Assembly (NCBI RefSeq): GCF_022770205.1
Contig: NZ_JALEIK010000016.1
Span: 58,228-122,227, forward strand
Direction: 5' to 3'
Length of the DNA stretch: 64,000 bases
DNA from: Helicobacter sp.
Lineage (GTDB): Bacteria; Campylobacterota; Campylobacteria; Campylobacterales; Helicobacteraceae
Shown here: positions 7,994-16,541 of the stretch, piece after piece
How the letters are laid out: every line of letters starts with the position of its first letter
Position numbering within the stretch: the stretch's first letter is position 1
Program-made: the position numbers and the translations under genes
Notes under the pieces: generated by a model
Told to the model about the DNA's origin: nothing
The model's database searches: none
The model's input: only the letters and a program-made list of their open reading frames with translations

Positions 7994-9241
7994 ATGATGC
8001 AAACTCTTAGTGTTAGTGAGCTAAATGCGCAAATTAAAAGCCTTCTTGAAACGACTTTTGTGCAAGTTAGTGTGATTGGAGAAGTGAGTAATTTTACGCA
8101 CCATTCAAGCGGGCATTTGTATTTCACGCTAAAGGATAAGAATTCTTCTTTAAAATGTGTGATGTTCCGTGGAAATGCTAGTAAGCTTAAATTTAGGATT
8201 GAAGAGGGTATGGAGCTAACCCTAGAAGGCGTTATTAATGTGTATATTCCGCGCGGAGAATACCAATTAAATTGTCTTAATGCTTATCCAAATGGGCTAG
8301 GATCTTTGTTTTTAGCCTATGAGCAACTTAAAGAAGAGTATAAAACAAAGGGTTATTTTGCCAATAAAAAACCTTTGCCAAAATTCCCTAAAAAAGTCGC
8401 ACTGCTTACTTCAAGCACGGGGGCTGTGTTGCAGGATATGTTAAGCATAGCAAAGAAGCGATGGAATCTTATAGAGTTTGTGTTGTTAAATACGCTTGTG
8501 CAAGGTGATGGCGCAAAAGAGAATATTGCGGAGAATATTAAAATTGCAGATACTTTAGGGCTAGATTGTATCATTATTGCTCGTGGTGGAGGAAGTTTTG
8601 AGGATTTATGGGCATTTAATGAGCCCCTTGTGATTGAGGCAATTTATCAAACTAAGACTCCCATTATCTCAGCAATTGGTCACGAGCCAGATGTTGTGCT
8701 TAGCGATTTTGTAGCGGATTTGCGCGCACCTACACCTTCTGCGGCAATGGAATTGTTATTGCCAGATCAAAACGAATGGTTAATGCGTTTAGACGCATTG
8801 CAAGCAGATTTGGATAAATTTTTAGTGCGCACTTTGCAAGTCAAGATGCTAGAGCTTCAAAGATTAAGGGAGAAACTCAACCAAAATCCCTTTTTTGATA
8901 AGATTATACAATTGCAGATACAATGCAAACAGCAAGGAATATTTTTAACGCAAATTATAGAGCATAGGCTTTCTCTTTGTGTCTTAAAACTGCAAACCCC
9001 AAGTGTGCAAATGCACTTAAGCATTCAGCAAAAATTAGTACAATTCCAAACACAATTAAAAGTTTTAAAAGCGCAAATGGAATCTAAAAATCCAGAAAAT
9101 TATCAACAAGAAGGTTATGTTTGCGCATTGAGTCAAGGTAAAAAGATAAAAAAACTTGCGGATTTAAATTTGGATTCCATTATAGAATTACAAGATAAAA
9201 GTGCAATAATCAAAGCAAAAGTAAAAGAAATATTTAAATAA
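7994..9241 (+). CDS. xseA: Exodeoxyribonuclease VII large subunit
   Basis: Catalytic subunit of the single-strand-specific exonuclease VII. N-terminal OB fold (residues 5-100, [25 protein letters not shown] split across the fold), then the catalytic domain with [39 protein letters not shown] and [20 protein letters not shown], followed by a long coiled-coil region. The product is 415 residues. GTG 7985 is in frame, but ATG 7994 (or 7997) gives the normal start. No xseB is adjacent. It ends convergently with uppP, overlapping by 8 bases. Confidence 0.95.
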   Translation: MMQTLSVSELNAQIKSLLETTFVQVSVIGEVSNFTHHSSGHLYFTLKDKNSSLKCVMFRGNASKLKFRIEEGMELTLEGVINVYIPRGEYQLNCLNAYPNGLGSLFLAYEQLKEEYKTKGYFANKKPLPKFPKKVALLTSSTGAVLQDMLSIAKKRWNLIEFVLLNTLVQGDGAKENIAENIKIADTLGLDCIIIARGGGSFEDLWAFNEPLVIEAIYQTKTPIISAIGHEPDVVLSDFVADLRAPTPSAAMELLLPDQNEWLMRLDALQADLDKFLVRTLQVKMLELQRLREKLNQNPFFDKIIQLQIQCKQQGIFLTQIIEHRLSLCVLKLQTPSVQMHLSIQQKLVQFQTQLKVLKAQMESKNPENYQQEGYVCALSQGKKIKKLADLNLDSIIELQDKSAIIKAKVKEIFK

Positions 9242-10010
9242 CTTCTAAATAATATAAAAATACAATTCCTAGAATAATGCGATAAATTCCAAAAGGGATA
9301 AAATTAAAACGGGAAATAAAATTTAAAAACAATTTAATAGCAAGCAATGCGCTAAAAAAGGCAATGATAAATCCAGTGCCTAAAATCAATGCGTTATCTA
9401 CATTTAAAACTTCGTGATTTTTATAAAGGCTATATGCGCTTGCTAAAATCATTGTAGGAAGTGCTAGTAGAAAGGAAAATTCTGTGGCGACTTTGCGATT
9501 GCAGCCTAGAAGCAATCCTCCAATGATTGTAGCTCCACTGCGTGAAGTCCCAGGAATCATCGCTAGAGCTTGAAAAAGTCCAATTAATAGAGCTTGTTTG
9601 TAAGAAATCGCATTGACATCAGATGTAGTGTGTTCCTTTTCTTTATAATAGAATTCTAAAGCAATCAAAACAACTCCTCCTAAAATCAGCATAATAGATA
9701 CTGTAATGGGGGCAAAAAGTGCTTTAATATGGGAATAAAATAGGAATCCTAAAATCCCAGCAGGCAAGAAACCAATGCCAAGCTTTATCCATAGATATAA
9801 ACTCTTATTGAAGAGTCTTTCAAAAAAGATGAAAATGACTGCTAAAATAGAACCAAGTTGTATCACAACTTCAAAGGTTTTGTGGAAGTTATCTTGTGGA
9901 ATCCCTAGTAATTCTGAAGTTAAAATTAAATGCCCTGTTGAAGAGATTGGCAAAAATTCTGTTAAGCCTTCTACGATTCCTAAAATGATTGCATAAATAA
10001 AACCCATCAT
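9234..10010 (-). CDS. uppP: Undecaprenyl-diphosphatase
   Basis: Inner-membrane enzyme that recycles undecaprenyl pyrophosphate to the lipid carrier for peptidoglycan and LPS synthesis; over-production gives bacitracin resistance. The 258-residue product is almost all transmembrane, with the two active-site motifs [17 protein letters not shown] (residues 14-30) and [17 protein letters not shown] (about 152-168). Start ATG 10010 is followed by a second ATG at 10007. Confidence 0.96.
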   Translation of the reverse strand: MMGFIYAIILGIVEGLTEFLPISSTGHLILTSELLGIPQDNFHKTFEVVIQLGSILAVIFIFFERLFNKSLYLWIKLGIGFLPAGILGFLFYSHIKALFAPITVSIMLILGGVVLIALEFYYKEKEHTTSDVNAISYKQALLIGLFQALAMIPGTSRSGATIIGGLLLGCNRKVATEFSFLLALPTMILASAYSLYKNHEVLNVDNALILGTGFIIAFFSALLAIKLFLNFISRFNFIPFGIYRIILGIVFLYYLEVI

Positions 10011-10031
10011 ACCGCCTTTGTAAAGTTATAA

Positions 10032-10037
10032 ATTGTA
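10032..10037 (-). promoter_or_regulatory. -10 box of uppP
   Basis: On the minus strand TACAAT lies 21 bases upstream of ATG 10010, in the gap divergent to rpmH. Confidence 0.45.
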
Positions 10038-10089
10038 GCACACTTGCGCACTTTTTATCAAGTAAATTTAGTTTTAAGTAAAACCAAGT

Positions 10090-10095
10090 TACAAT
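10090..10095 (+). promoter_or_regulatory. -10 box of the rpmH operon
   Basis: TACAAT lies 17 bases before the rpmH ATG, which leaves a very short leader. T/A tracts lie upstream. Confidence 0.45.
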
Positions 10096-10112
10096 AAAAG
10101 CTTATTTTTAAG

Positions 10113-10247
10113 ATGAAAAGAACATATCAACCACATAATACACCACGCAAGCGCACACACGGATTTAGAGTAAGAATGCAGACTAAAAATGGTCGTAAAA
10201 TTATCAATGCTAGACGCGCAAAGGGTAGAAAAAGACTAGCAATCTAA
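10113..10247 (+). CDS. rpmH: 50S ribosomal protein L34
   Basis: 44-residue, very basic ribosomal protein beginning [20 protein letters not shown] and ending GRKRLAI, the canonical L34. It was found by reading the sequence, since it is too short for most ORF cut-offs. It opens the conserved rpmH-rnpA-yidD-yidC-jag-mnmE cluster, which in many bacteria is near the replication origin; no dnaA or DnaA-box cluster is visible here. Confidence 0.98.
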   Translation: MKRTYQPHNTPRKRTHGFRVRMQTKNGRKIINARRAKGRKRLAI

Positions 10248-10266
10248 CTCCCTTTAGGATTGCGTT

Positions 10267-10614
10267 TTGGTGACATTGCACACAAGACAAGATTTTGATC
10301 GTGTTTATAAGAGTCAAAAGCGATGGCATAGCTCTCATTTCGTTTTATTTTTTAGGGAAAATGCACAGCACAAAAGGGTTGGGTTTTCTGTCTCAAAAAA
10401 GGTGGGTAATGCAGTGTGTCGTAACCGCATTAAGCGTAGATTGCGCGCTGTTTATCGGGAGTCTATGCTAGATTTGGTAAGCGGGGATATGATTTTGTTA
10501 GCAAAAAGTGGATTAGATAAGGTTGCATATAAAACCTTGCAAAACAACTATGAATATGCGCTGGCACGGCTTGGTTTGAGAGATGGTAAGAGTAGCTTGT
10601 CTTTTTGTGATTAA
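10267..10614 (+). CDS. rnpA: Ribonuclease P protein component
   Basis: Protein cofactor of RNase P, which matures tRNA 5' ends. The 115-residue product contains the RNR signature VGFSVSKKVGNAVCRNRIKR (residues about 37-56) and the flanking DFDRVYKSQKRW. Start choice is uncertain between TTG 10267 and GTG 10270; AGGA at 10256-10259 fits either. It lies 19 bases after rpmH and overlaps yidD by 32 bases. Confidence 0.96.
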   Translation: MVTLHTRQDFDRVYKSQKRWHSSHFVLFFRENAQHKRVGFSVSKKVGNAVCRNRIKRRLRAVYRESMLDLVSGDMILLAKSGLDKVAYKTLQNNYEYALARLGLRDGKSSLSFCD

Positions 10615-10966
10615 GAGTTATCAGCGTTATATTTCTCCCTTACTTGGGGCAAATTGCCGTTATTATCCAAGTTGTTCAGAATACGCTAAGCAGTTGTATT
10701 TATTTCAAAATCCTTTGGTTGCGACTTTTAAAACATTGAATAGAATTTTATCTTGTAATCAGTTTTTTCAAGGGGGTATTGTCTATCCTAGCGTTTATCT
10801 ATCTTTGCGGGTTAGTGTTTTTAAGCCTTGTTTAGTAAAATATTGGCTAGTTCCTGATGGTATGCCAAATTGTGTTTTTTCCAATATCCCAAATGGTGCT
10901 TTTTTAAAGATTAAATCCCAAACATTTCAAATTATTAAAAACTCTCCAAAGGTTTCTCGTGTTTAA
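10583..10966 (+). CDS. yidD: Membrane protein insertion efficiency factor YidD
   Basis: Small inner-membrane-associated protein thought to assist YidC. The YidD core is clear: VIKSYQRYISPLLGANCRYYPSCSEYA (split over residues 9-35). The protein is 127 residues; the C-terminal 50 or so residues, after QFFQGGIVYPS, go beyond the compact core and carry no named motif. It overlaps rnpA at its start and yidC by 8 bases at its end, so the three are translationally linked. Confidence 0.93.
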   Translation: MVRVACLFVIKSYQRYISPLLGANCRYYPSCSEYAKQLYLFQNPLVATFKTLNRILSCNQFFQGGIVYPSVYLSLRVSVFKPCLVKYWLVPDGMPNCVFSNIPNGAFLKIKSQTFQIIKNSPKVSRV

Positions 10967-12587
10967 TAAAATTAATGAATTAAGCTCTCAAACTAGAATT
11001 ATCATTGCGGTTGTTTTAGCACTTGCATTTTTTGTGCCTTATAGTTATTTTTATCAACCTCAGACACAAGAGAGTGCAGTTGTATCTAATGCTAAAGTTG
11101 CTCCTGATGCGCCAAGCATTCAAGATTCCGTTGCTACGGCTAATGTAACAGCACCTGTAAATGTCCCTATGGAAGCAAAAGATTCCACAATCATTGCAAC
11201 GATTGAAGCAGAAGGCTTTAGTTATCAAATTGATAGGTTAGGTAGAATTGCAAGAGTGGAGCTAAAAGAAGACAAGTATCAAAAGGATTCTGCCCCGCTT
11301 TCTTTATTTCAAGAGGATGTAGTTAACCAAAGCAATCCAAAGATTTTAGAGATTCGTTTCTCTGATGCTATTTTAAATAATCAAGCATTAAATTCTCCCT
11401 ATACTACAAGTGTGAGTCATTTAAAACTTAACGATGCGCCACAGAGCTTAACGCTTACCCAAGAGTTAAATGGCGTTATAGTCCAAAAGATTCTAACTTT
11501 CTATCCCAATGGTTATTATAAGGCAGCCATTCAGATTCCCCAAGATCACATTTATTTTGTATCGCCCGGAATGCGTCCGAGTGTGGAAAATGATGCCTTT
11601 GTCTTTAAGGGCGTGATTGTTAAAGAAGCAGATGACACCATTACAACAATAGAAGATGGTGATGCTAAAGGGCAGGTGAATTTTGCTAATGCAAAGATTT
11701 TAGCAGCAGTAGATCGTTATTATACGACGCTTTTGTTTAACCAAGCAGGATTAAGCGCAACGGTATTAGGGAATGCCAATGAAGATCCAATGCCTTTTAT
11801 TATCGGAAATGGTGAGTTGGTGCTAGAAGGTTATATTGGACCAAAGAATAATCGTTTATTGGAATCTATTAACCCGCTTTTAACTGATGTTGTGGAATAT
11901 GGTGTGATTACATTTTTTGCAAAGCCTTTATTTTTGCTTTTAGAGAAGCTTTATGATTTTTGTGGGAATTGGGGTTGGGCGATTATTTTATTGACTTTAA
12001 TTGTTAGAATCGTGCTTTATCCTTTGACTTATAAGGGAATGGTGTCTATGCAAAAATTAAAAGAGATTGCACCAAAGATGAAAGAATTGCAGCAAAAATA
12101 CAAAGGTGATCCACAAAAACTTCAAATGCATATGATGGAGCTTTATAAAAAACACGGCGCAAATCCTATGGGTGGATGTTTGCCGCTGCTTTTGCAAATC
12201 CCAGTATTTTTTGCAATTTATCGTGTGTTGTTTAATGCTATTGAGCTTAAAGGGGCGGATTGGTTACTTTGGATTACGGATTTATCGGTGATGGATCCTT
12301 ATTTTGTGTTGCCAATTTTAATGGGTGCAACAATGTATTTGCAGCAGCATTTAACGCCAACAGCATTTAACGATCCTATACAAGAAAAAATCTTTAAATT
12401 TTTACCATTGATTTTTACAATTTTCTTTGTAACTTTTCCATCAGGGCTTGTATTGTATTGGTTTGTTAATAATGTTTTTTCAATCTTACAACAACTCTTA
12501 ATCAACAAGTCTTTAGAGCGCAAAAAAGTAAGAGAAATCGCCGAGCATAAACATAAAAAGCGTGATGATGAAAAAGATAGAAGCTAA
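10959..12587 (+). CDS. yidC: Membrane protein insertase YidC
   Basis: Inserts and folds inner-membrane proteins with or without SecYEG. TM1 at residues 14-32, a large periplasmic domain (about 60-310), then the conserved core with GNWGWAIILLTLIVRIVLYP (hydrophilic-groove Arg), QKLKEIAPKMKELQQKYKGD, GANPMGGCLPLLLQIPVFFA and FPSGLVLYWFVNNVFSILQQ. The product is 542 residues with a basic C-terminal tail. GTG 10959 is used, with AAAGG about 6 bases upstream. It overlaps the jag start. Confidence 0.98.
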   Translation: MFNKINELSSQTRIIIAVVLALAFFVPYSYFYQPQTQESAVVSNAKVAPDAPSIQDSVATANVTAPVNVPMEAKDSTIIATIEAEGFSYQIDRLGRIARVELKEDKYQKDSAPLSLFQEDVVNQSNPKILEIRFSDAILNNQALNSPYTTSVSHLKLNDAPQSLTLTQELNGVIVQKILTFYPNGYYKAAIQIPQDHIYFVSPGMRPSVENDAFVFKGVIVKEADDTITTIEDGDAKGQVNFANAKILAAVDRYYTTLLFNQAGLSATVLGNANEDPMPFIIGNGELVLEGYIGPKNNRLLESINPLLTDVVEYGVITFFAKPLFLLLEKLYDFCGNWGWAIILLTLIVRIVLYPLTYKGMVSMQKLKEIAPKMKELQQKYKGDPQKLQMHMMELYKKHGANPMGGCLPLLLQIPVFFAIYRVLFNAIELKGADWLLWITDLSVMDPYFVLPILMGATMYLQQHLTPTAFNDPIQEKIFKFLPLIFTIFFVTFPSGLVLYWFVNNVFSILQQLLINKSLERKKVREIAEHKHKKRDDEKDRS

Positions 12588-13323
12588 AACTCTAGAGGAT
12601 GCGCTAATAATTGCTGCAAATACATTTAATTGCTCTGTGGTGGATTTGGAATATGAGATTATTCAAAACGCATCTAAGGGGTTTTTAGGTTTTGGCAAAA
12701 AGCAGGCTGTGATTTGCGCACAGCTTAAAACTATGGAATCTAAAAAGATTAAAAGCATTGCAAAAGATTCTATTAGGGATGATTTTTTAGAATCTAAAAA
12801 GGAAGCACAAAAAGAACAGCAAGAGAAAAAGAATAAAAAGTCTGCCTTTACGCAAGAGGATTTGCAAGCAATTGCAAAGGTTGTGCAAAAAGAACTTGAT
12901 GCGCTTTTGGCGATGTTGCCTTATGAGCTTGATGGTGTATTCGTGGAGCCTTATGATGAAAATACGCTGTATGTGAAAATTGATGGTGAAGATTCCGCTC
13001 TGTTAATTGGCAAAGAAGGCTATCGCTATAAGGCAATTTCGTATTTGATTTTTAATTGGATAAATCATACTTATGGCTTAATGCTTCGCCTTGAAATTGC
13101 CGAGTTTTTACGCAATCAAGAAGAAATGATTGCAAATTATCTTTTGCCAACTATTGAGAGCGTAAAATTAACCGGTAAGGCGCAAACAAAGCCTTTAGAT
13201 GGTGTGCTAGCGCATATTGCTCTAAAGCAGTTGCGTGAGCAGTTTCCGGATAAATATGTTACCTTTCGTTTAAATGGTGAAGGGGAGCGTTACATTATTA
13301 TTAATACTTTTTATCATTCTTAA
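12565..13323 (+). CDS. jag: Jag/KhpB-type RNA-binding protein (Jag-N, KH, R3H)
   Basis: RNA-binding protein usually encoded after yidC. The Jag N-terminal domain (residues 1-50) has KTLEDALIIAANTF and GFLGFGKKQA. A charged linker (about 65-105) leads to the KH domain with DGEDSALLIGKEGYRYKAIS, then an R3H-like C-terminal part with RLNGEGERYIII. It is 252 residues from ATG 12565; GTG 12562 and ATG 12568 are alternatives and no strong Shine-Dalgarno decides. It overlaps yidC by 23 bases and its stop directly abuts the mnmE ATG. Confidence 0.9.
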   Translation: MMKKIEAKTLEDALIIAANTFNCSVVDLEYEIIQNASKGFLGFGKKQAVICAQLKTMESKKIKSIAKDSIRDDFLESKKEAQKEQQEKKNKKSAFTQEDLQAIAKVVQKELDALLAMLPYELDGVFVEPYDENTLYVKIDGEDSALLIGKEGYRYKAISYLIFNWINHTYGLMLRLEIAEFLRNQEEMIANYLLPTIESVKLTGKAQTKPLDGVLAHIALKQLREQFPDKYVTFRLNGEGERYIIINTFYHS

Positions 13324-14712
13324 ATGTTAAATAACGACACAATTGTAGCTCCAGCAACAACTTATGGACATTCCTCTTTAAATGTTTTACGCTTAAGCGG
13401 CAATAATGCTCTTTTTATCGCTGCAAAGCTTGCTAGGCTTGATTTTAATAGCATTGAAAATTTTATTAAACCGCGCATTGCAAGGCTAACTAAAATCTAT
13501 TTTGAGAAGGGTTTGCTTTTAGATGAATGTATTCTTTTGTATTTTAAAGCTCCAAATAGCTATACAACAGAAGATGTGGTAGAGTTTCAATGTCACGGCG
13601 GAAGTTTTATAGCGCAAAATATTTTACAAGAGTGTCTAAAACTTGGTGCAAGGCTTGCAAATCCTGGGGAATTTACAAAGCGCGCATTTTTAGGGGGGCG
13701 TATTGATTTATCGCAAGCCCAAGCAATAGCAAAACTCATAGAATCCCAAAATGCAAATGCACACCAAATGCTAATGCGCCATTTAAAAGGTGAGATGCAG
13801 GATTTTTGTGAGGATTTGCGCACAACTTTAATTAGTTTTCTAGCACATAGTGAGGTTTTTATTGATTATGCTGATGAAGAGTTGCCGCAAGATTTGTTAG
13901 GAAATTTAGAGAAAGAATTACAAGCAGTGTTAAAAAACCTCAATGCACTTTTAGAGCAGTCTAAAAATAAAAGAATGCTTTTTGATGGTTATAAGCTTTG
14001 TATTATAGGCAAGCCAAATGTGGGGAAAAGCTCTTTGCTTAATGCGCTTTTGCGTAGGAATCGTGCCATTGTCAGTGATGTTGCAGGAACAACGCGTGAT
14101 AGCATTGAGGAAAATTTTATGTTAGGCGGGCATTTATTGCGTTTAATTGACACTGCTGGGATTAGAGAAAGTGCTGATGTGGTGGAGAGTGAAGGGATTA
14201 AAAGAAGTTTAGAGAAGGCAAAAGAGAGTGATTTATTGCTTGTTTTATTTGATGGCTCGCTTCCTTTAAGTGCGGAAGATTTTCAAATTATTGAACTTTT
14301 AAAAGCCTATAAAGAGCAAAAAAAGATTCTAGTTTTAATCAATAAAACAGATTTAAAAATGCAATTAGATTCCAAAGTTTTAGATGCGTTTAATCCCTTG
14401 TTATTAAGTTTAAAAGGGGATTTGCTAAGTGAAGATTCCTTGCTTGAGCGATTTAAACTTAGATTAGAAGAGCTTTTGGATACAAATCAAAAGTTGGAAT
14501 CGCTTTTGTTGGTTTCTGAATATCAATTCCAAGCGGTGCAAAATTGCATTAGCGCATTAAAAAGCTCTCTTAATCCGCTTGAAAATGGAGAACTAGAGCT
14601 TTTTAGCTTCCACATTAATGAAGCATTGCGCGCAATTTCTTCTATCACTAAGCCTTATGAATATTCTGAAATGCTAGATGCAATGTTTAGTGATTTTTGT
14701 CTAGGGAAATGA
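13324..14712 (+). CDS. mnmE: tRNA uridine-5-carboxymethylaminomethyl synthesis GTPase MnmE
   Basis: With MnmG modifies U34 of tRNAs. The N-terminal tetrahydrofolate-binding domain begins DTIVAPATTYGHSSLNVLRLSG and includes VEFQCHGGSF. The G domain is inserted in the helical domain: P-loop GKPNVGKSSLLNALL (about residues 222-236), G2 GTTRDS, G3 DTAG, G4 NKTD. The C-terminus ends DAMFSDFCLGK, containing the invariant catalytic-type FCxGK motif. The product is 462 residues. ATG follows the jag TAA without a gap. Confidence 0.97.
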   Translation: MLNNDTIVAPATTYGHSSLNVLRLSGNNALFIAAKLARLDFNSIENFIKPRIARLTKIYFEKGLLLDECILLYFKAPNSYTTEDVVEFQCHGGSFIAQNILQECLKLGARLANPGEFTKRAFLGGRIDLSQAQAIAKLIESQNANAHQMLMRHLKGEMQDFCEDLRTTLISFLAHSEVFIDYADEELPQDLLGNLEKELQAVLKNLNALLEQSKNKRMLFDGYKLCIIGKPNVGKSSLLNALLRRNRAIVSDVAGTTRDSIEENFMLGGHLLRLIDTAGIRESADVVESEGIKRSLEKAKESDLLLVLFDGSLPLSAEDFQIIELLKAYKEQKKILVLINKTDLKMQLDSKVLDAFNPLLLSLKGDLLSEDSLLERFKLRLEELLDTNQKLESLLLVSEYQFQAVQNCISALKSSLNPLENGELELFSFHINEALRAISSITKPYEYSEMLDAMFSDFCLGK

Positions 14713-14728
14713 TAGGGTATTGCTAGGA

Positions 14729-15049
14729 TTATGCTGTTTTTAGCGTAATGACTGCGATGATGATGATAAGGATTCCAACCCATCCAATAGGCTTTAATTT
14801 TTGTTTGAAAAAATACCAACCACCCAAAGTCGTGCCTAAGATTCCAATGCTTCCCCAAAGTGTGTAAGCTACTGCTAGTTTCATACTTTCTAGGCTTAAA
14901 GCAAGGAGATAAAAGGCAAGCCACACTAATAAAACTGATATTGCCCCCCATTTAAAATTTTTAAATCCATCAGATTTGTTAAGTGCTAGATTTGCAACAA
15001 TGTCTAAGAGTGCCGCTAAAACAACATAGAGTAAGTAGATGTTAAACAT
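14729..15049 (-). CDS. SMR-family transporter, MdtI-like subunit
   Basis: Four-TM small multidrug-resistance protein, 106 residues. It resembles E. coli MdtI along its length: IVANLALNKSDGF after TM1, LAVAYTLWGSIGILGT in TM3, and WVGILIIIIAVITLK in TM4. MdtI pairs with MdtJ as a heterodimeric spermidine exporter. The proton/substrate-coupling acidic residue in TM1, Glu in most SMR proteins, is Asp16 here. ATG 15049 is chosen over the 10-residue longer frame because a GGA-containing Shine-Dalgarno precedes it and TM1 then starts at once. It overlaps the upstream mdtJ-like gene by 8 bases. Confidence 0.85.
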   Translation of the reverse strand: MFNIYLLYVVLAALLDIVANLALNKSDGFKNFKWGAISVLLVWLAFYLLALSLESMKLAVAYTLWGSIGILGTTLGGWYFFKQKLKPIGWVGILIIIIAVITLKTA

Positions 15050-15401
15050 TTTTGTTTCCGTTATTGCTGTGCGTATCACCTAAATTGACAAGAAAAATTC
15101 CAAGAATTGCAAGAGCTAAACCAATATACTCTTGTGTTTTTAGTGAAGTTCCAAAGACGAAAATGGCAATGATTGTAATAAGACTAAGTCCTACAATCTC
15201 CCAAATTGCATAAGCAATGCCCACACTAATTTTGCGGATAGAAAGCGACATAAAATAATAGGCAATTCCTATCATAATAAACATAAATGCATAGACAAAA
15301 AGTGGATTGTTTTGGCTATCCCCTTGTGTGGAGTTCATAACAGAAACTCCAAGCACTTCACAGATGATTGCTACAATCAAAAACATCCAAGCCTTTAGCA
15401 T
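15042..15401 (-). CDS. SMR-family transporter, MdtJ-like subunit
   Basis: Four-TM SMR protein of 119 residues with the TM1 acidic residue Glu15 (VAIICEVLGVSVMNS) and the MdtJ-like IRKISVGIAYAIWEIVGL in TM3. The hydrophilic C-terminal tail (GDTHSNNGNKNV) also resembles the MdtJ tail. ATG 15401 has GGAG 6 bases upstream; the longer frame to 15437 is not needed. It is first in the pair, as in E. coli mdtJI. The likely role is export of polyamine or cationic compounds; the substrate is unproven. Confidence 0.85.
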   Translation of the reverse strand: MLKAWMFLIVAIICEVLGVSVMNSTQGDSQNNPLFVYAFMFIMIGIAYYFMSLSIRKISVGIAYAIWEIVGLSLITIIAIFVFGTSLKTQEYIGLALAILGIFLVNLGDTHSNNGNKNV

Positions 15402-15439
15402 TGTTTCTCCAAAAATAGTAAGGATTGCAAAAGGCAAAA

Positions 15440-15445
15440 ATTATA
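15440..15445 (-). promoter_or_regulatory. -10 box of the SMR pair
   Basis: The minus strand reads GCTATAATTTTTGCC with TATAAT 38 bases before ATG 15401. Confidence 0.5.
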
Positions 15446-15476
15446 GCACAAAAGGATAGATAAAACAAAAAATAGC

Positions 15477-15482
15477 TACAAT
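15477..15482 (+). promoter_or_regulatory. -10 box of aroB
   Basis: TACAAT lies 30 bases before the aroB GTG, back to back with the SMR promoter in a 111-base divergent gap. Confidence 0.45.
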
Positions 15483-15512
15483 TGGAATCAAAATCTTGTT
15501 GAAAGGTTTAGC

Positions 15513-16541
15513 GTGGAATCAAAGATTCATTTGCCGCATTACACAATCTCTTTTGGAAAGTTACCAAAACTCGCATTTGATACAAAAGTTTTGATTGTTA
15601 CAAATCCAAAAATTGCAGGTTTGCATTTGCCAACACTTTTGGCAAAATTGCAAGCAAAGGAAGTGTATTGCCACACAATCGCTGATGGTGAGATTTATAA
15701 GGATTTTAAAAGTGTGGAATCTATTTTAGAAGCTGCATTTAACCATCGCTTAGACAGAAAATCTTTAATGATTGCCTTAGGGGGAGGTGTGATTGGAGAT
15801 GTGGTAGGATTTGCTGCGGGGATTTTTATGCGTGGGATTGACTTTATTCAGATTCCAACAACGCTTTTAGCGCAAGTGGATTCTAGTGTTGGTGGAAAAA
15901 CCGGAATCAATAATGCTTTTGGAAAGAATCTTATTGGGCTTTTTCATCAGCCAAAAGCGGTGTTTATTGATGCGCAATTTTTGCACACACTGCCACAAAG
16001 AGAATTGAGTGCAGGGCTTGCAGAAGTAGTAAAAAAGGCGGTGTGTTTTGATAAAAATTTTTTTAAAGTTTTAGAAGAGTTGGATTGCAAGGATGAAAGC
16101 GCATTATTAGCAGTGATTCAAAAAGCTGTTGGCATTAAAGCCCAAGTTGTTAGGGAGGATGAAAAAGAGCAAGGAATTCGTGCTGCACTCAATTATGGAC
16201 ACACTTTTGGGCATAGCATTGAGCTAGAAAGTGGGTATGGAAAGTTTTTGCACGGAGAGGCAGTTGGAATTGGAATGGTGATGGCAAACACACTTGCGCT
16301 TGCACTAAATCTCATCACACAAAAAGAGTTTGATGCAATAAAAGCCCTTTTGGAAAAATTTAGGATTCCAACAGATTATGCTATTAAAAATGTGGAATCC
16401 TTTTATGGAAATTTCTTTTTGGATAAAAAAAGTCTTAATTCTCGCATTAAATTTATCTTACCAAAGAGCATTGGGGGAGTTTGTTTTAAAAATGATATTC
16501 CAAAAGCATTAGTGCTTGATGTTTTAAGAGAATTTGCTTGA
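15513..16541 (+). CDS. aroB: 3-Dehydroquinate synthase
   Basis: Second enzyme of the shikimate pathway, NAD- and metal-dependent. Motifs in order: ALGGGVIGDVVGFAAGIFMR (NAD site, about residue 88), PTTLLAQVDSSVGGKTGIN, and RAALNYGHTFGHSIE with the metal-binding histidines, then HGEAVGIGM. The product is 342 residues. GTG start with AAAGG 6 bases upstream. Its TGA overlaps the next gene's ATG (TGATG). AroB, a large MscS protein, MtaB and an FtsH paralogue follow each other here as I recall in H. pylori. Confidence 0.97.
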   Translation: MESKIHLPHYTISFGKLPKLAFDTKVLIVTNPKIAGLHLPTLLAKLQAKEVYCHTIADGEIYKDFKSVESILEAAFNHRLDRKSLMIALGGGVIGDVVGFAAGIFMRGIDFIQIPTTLLAQVDSSVGGKTGINNAFGKNLIGLFHQPKAVFIDAQFLHTLPQRELSAGLAEVVKKAVCFDKNFFKVLEELDCKDESALLAVIQKAVGIKAQVVREDEKEQGIRAALNYGHTFGHSIELESGYGKFLHGEAVGIGMVMANTLALALNLITQKEFDAIKALLEKFRIPTDYAIKNVESFYGNFFLDKKSLNSRIKFILPKSIGGVCFKNDIPKALVLDVLREFA

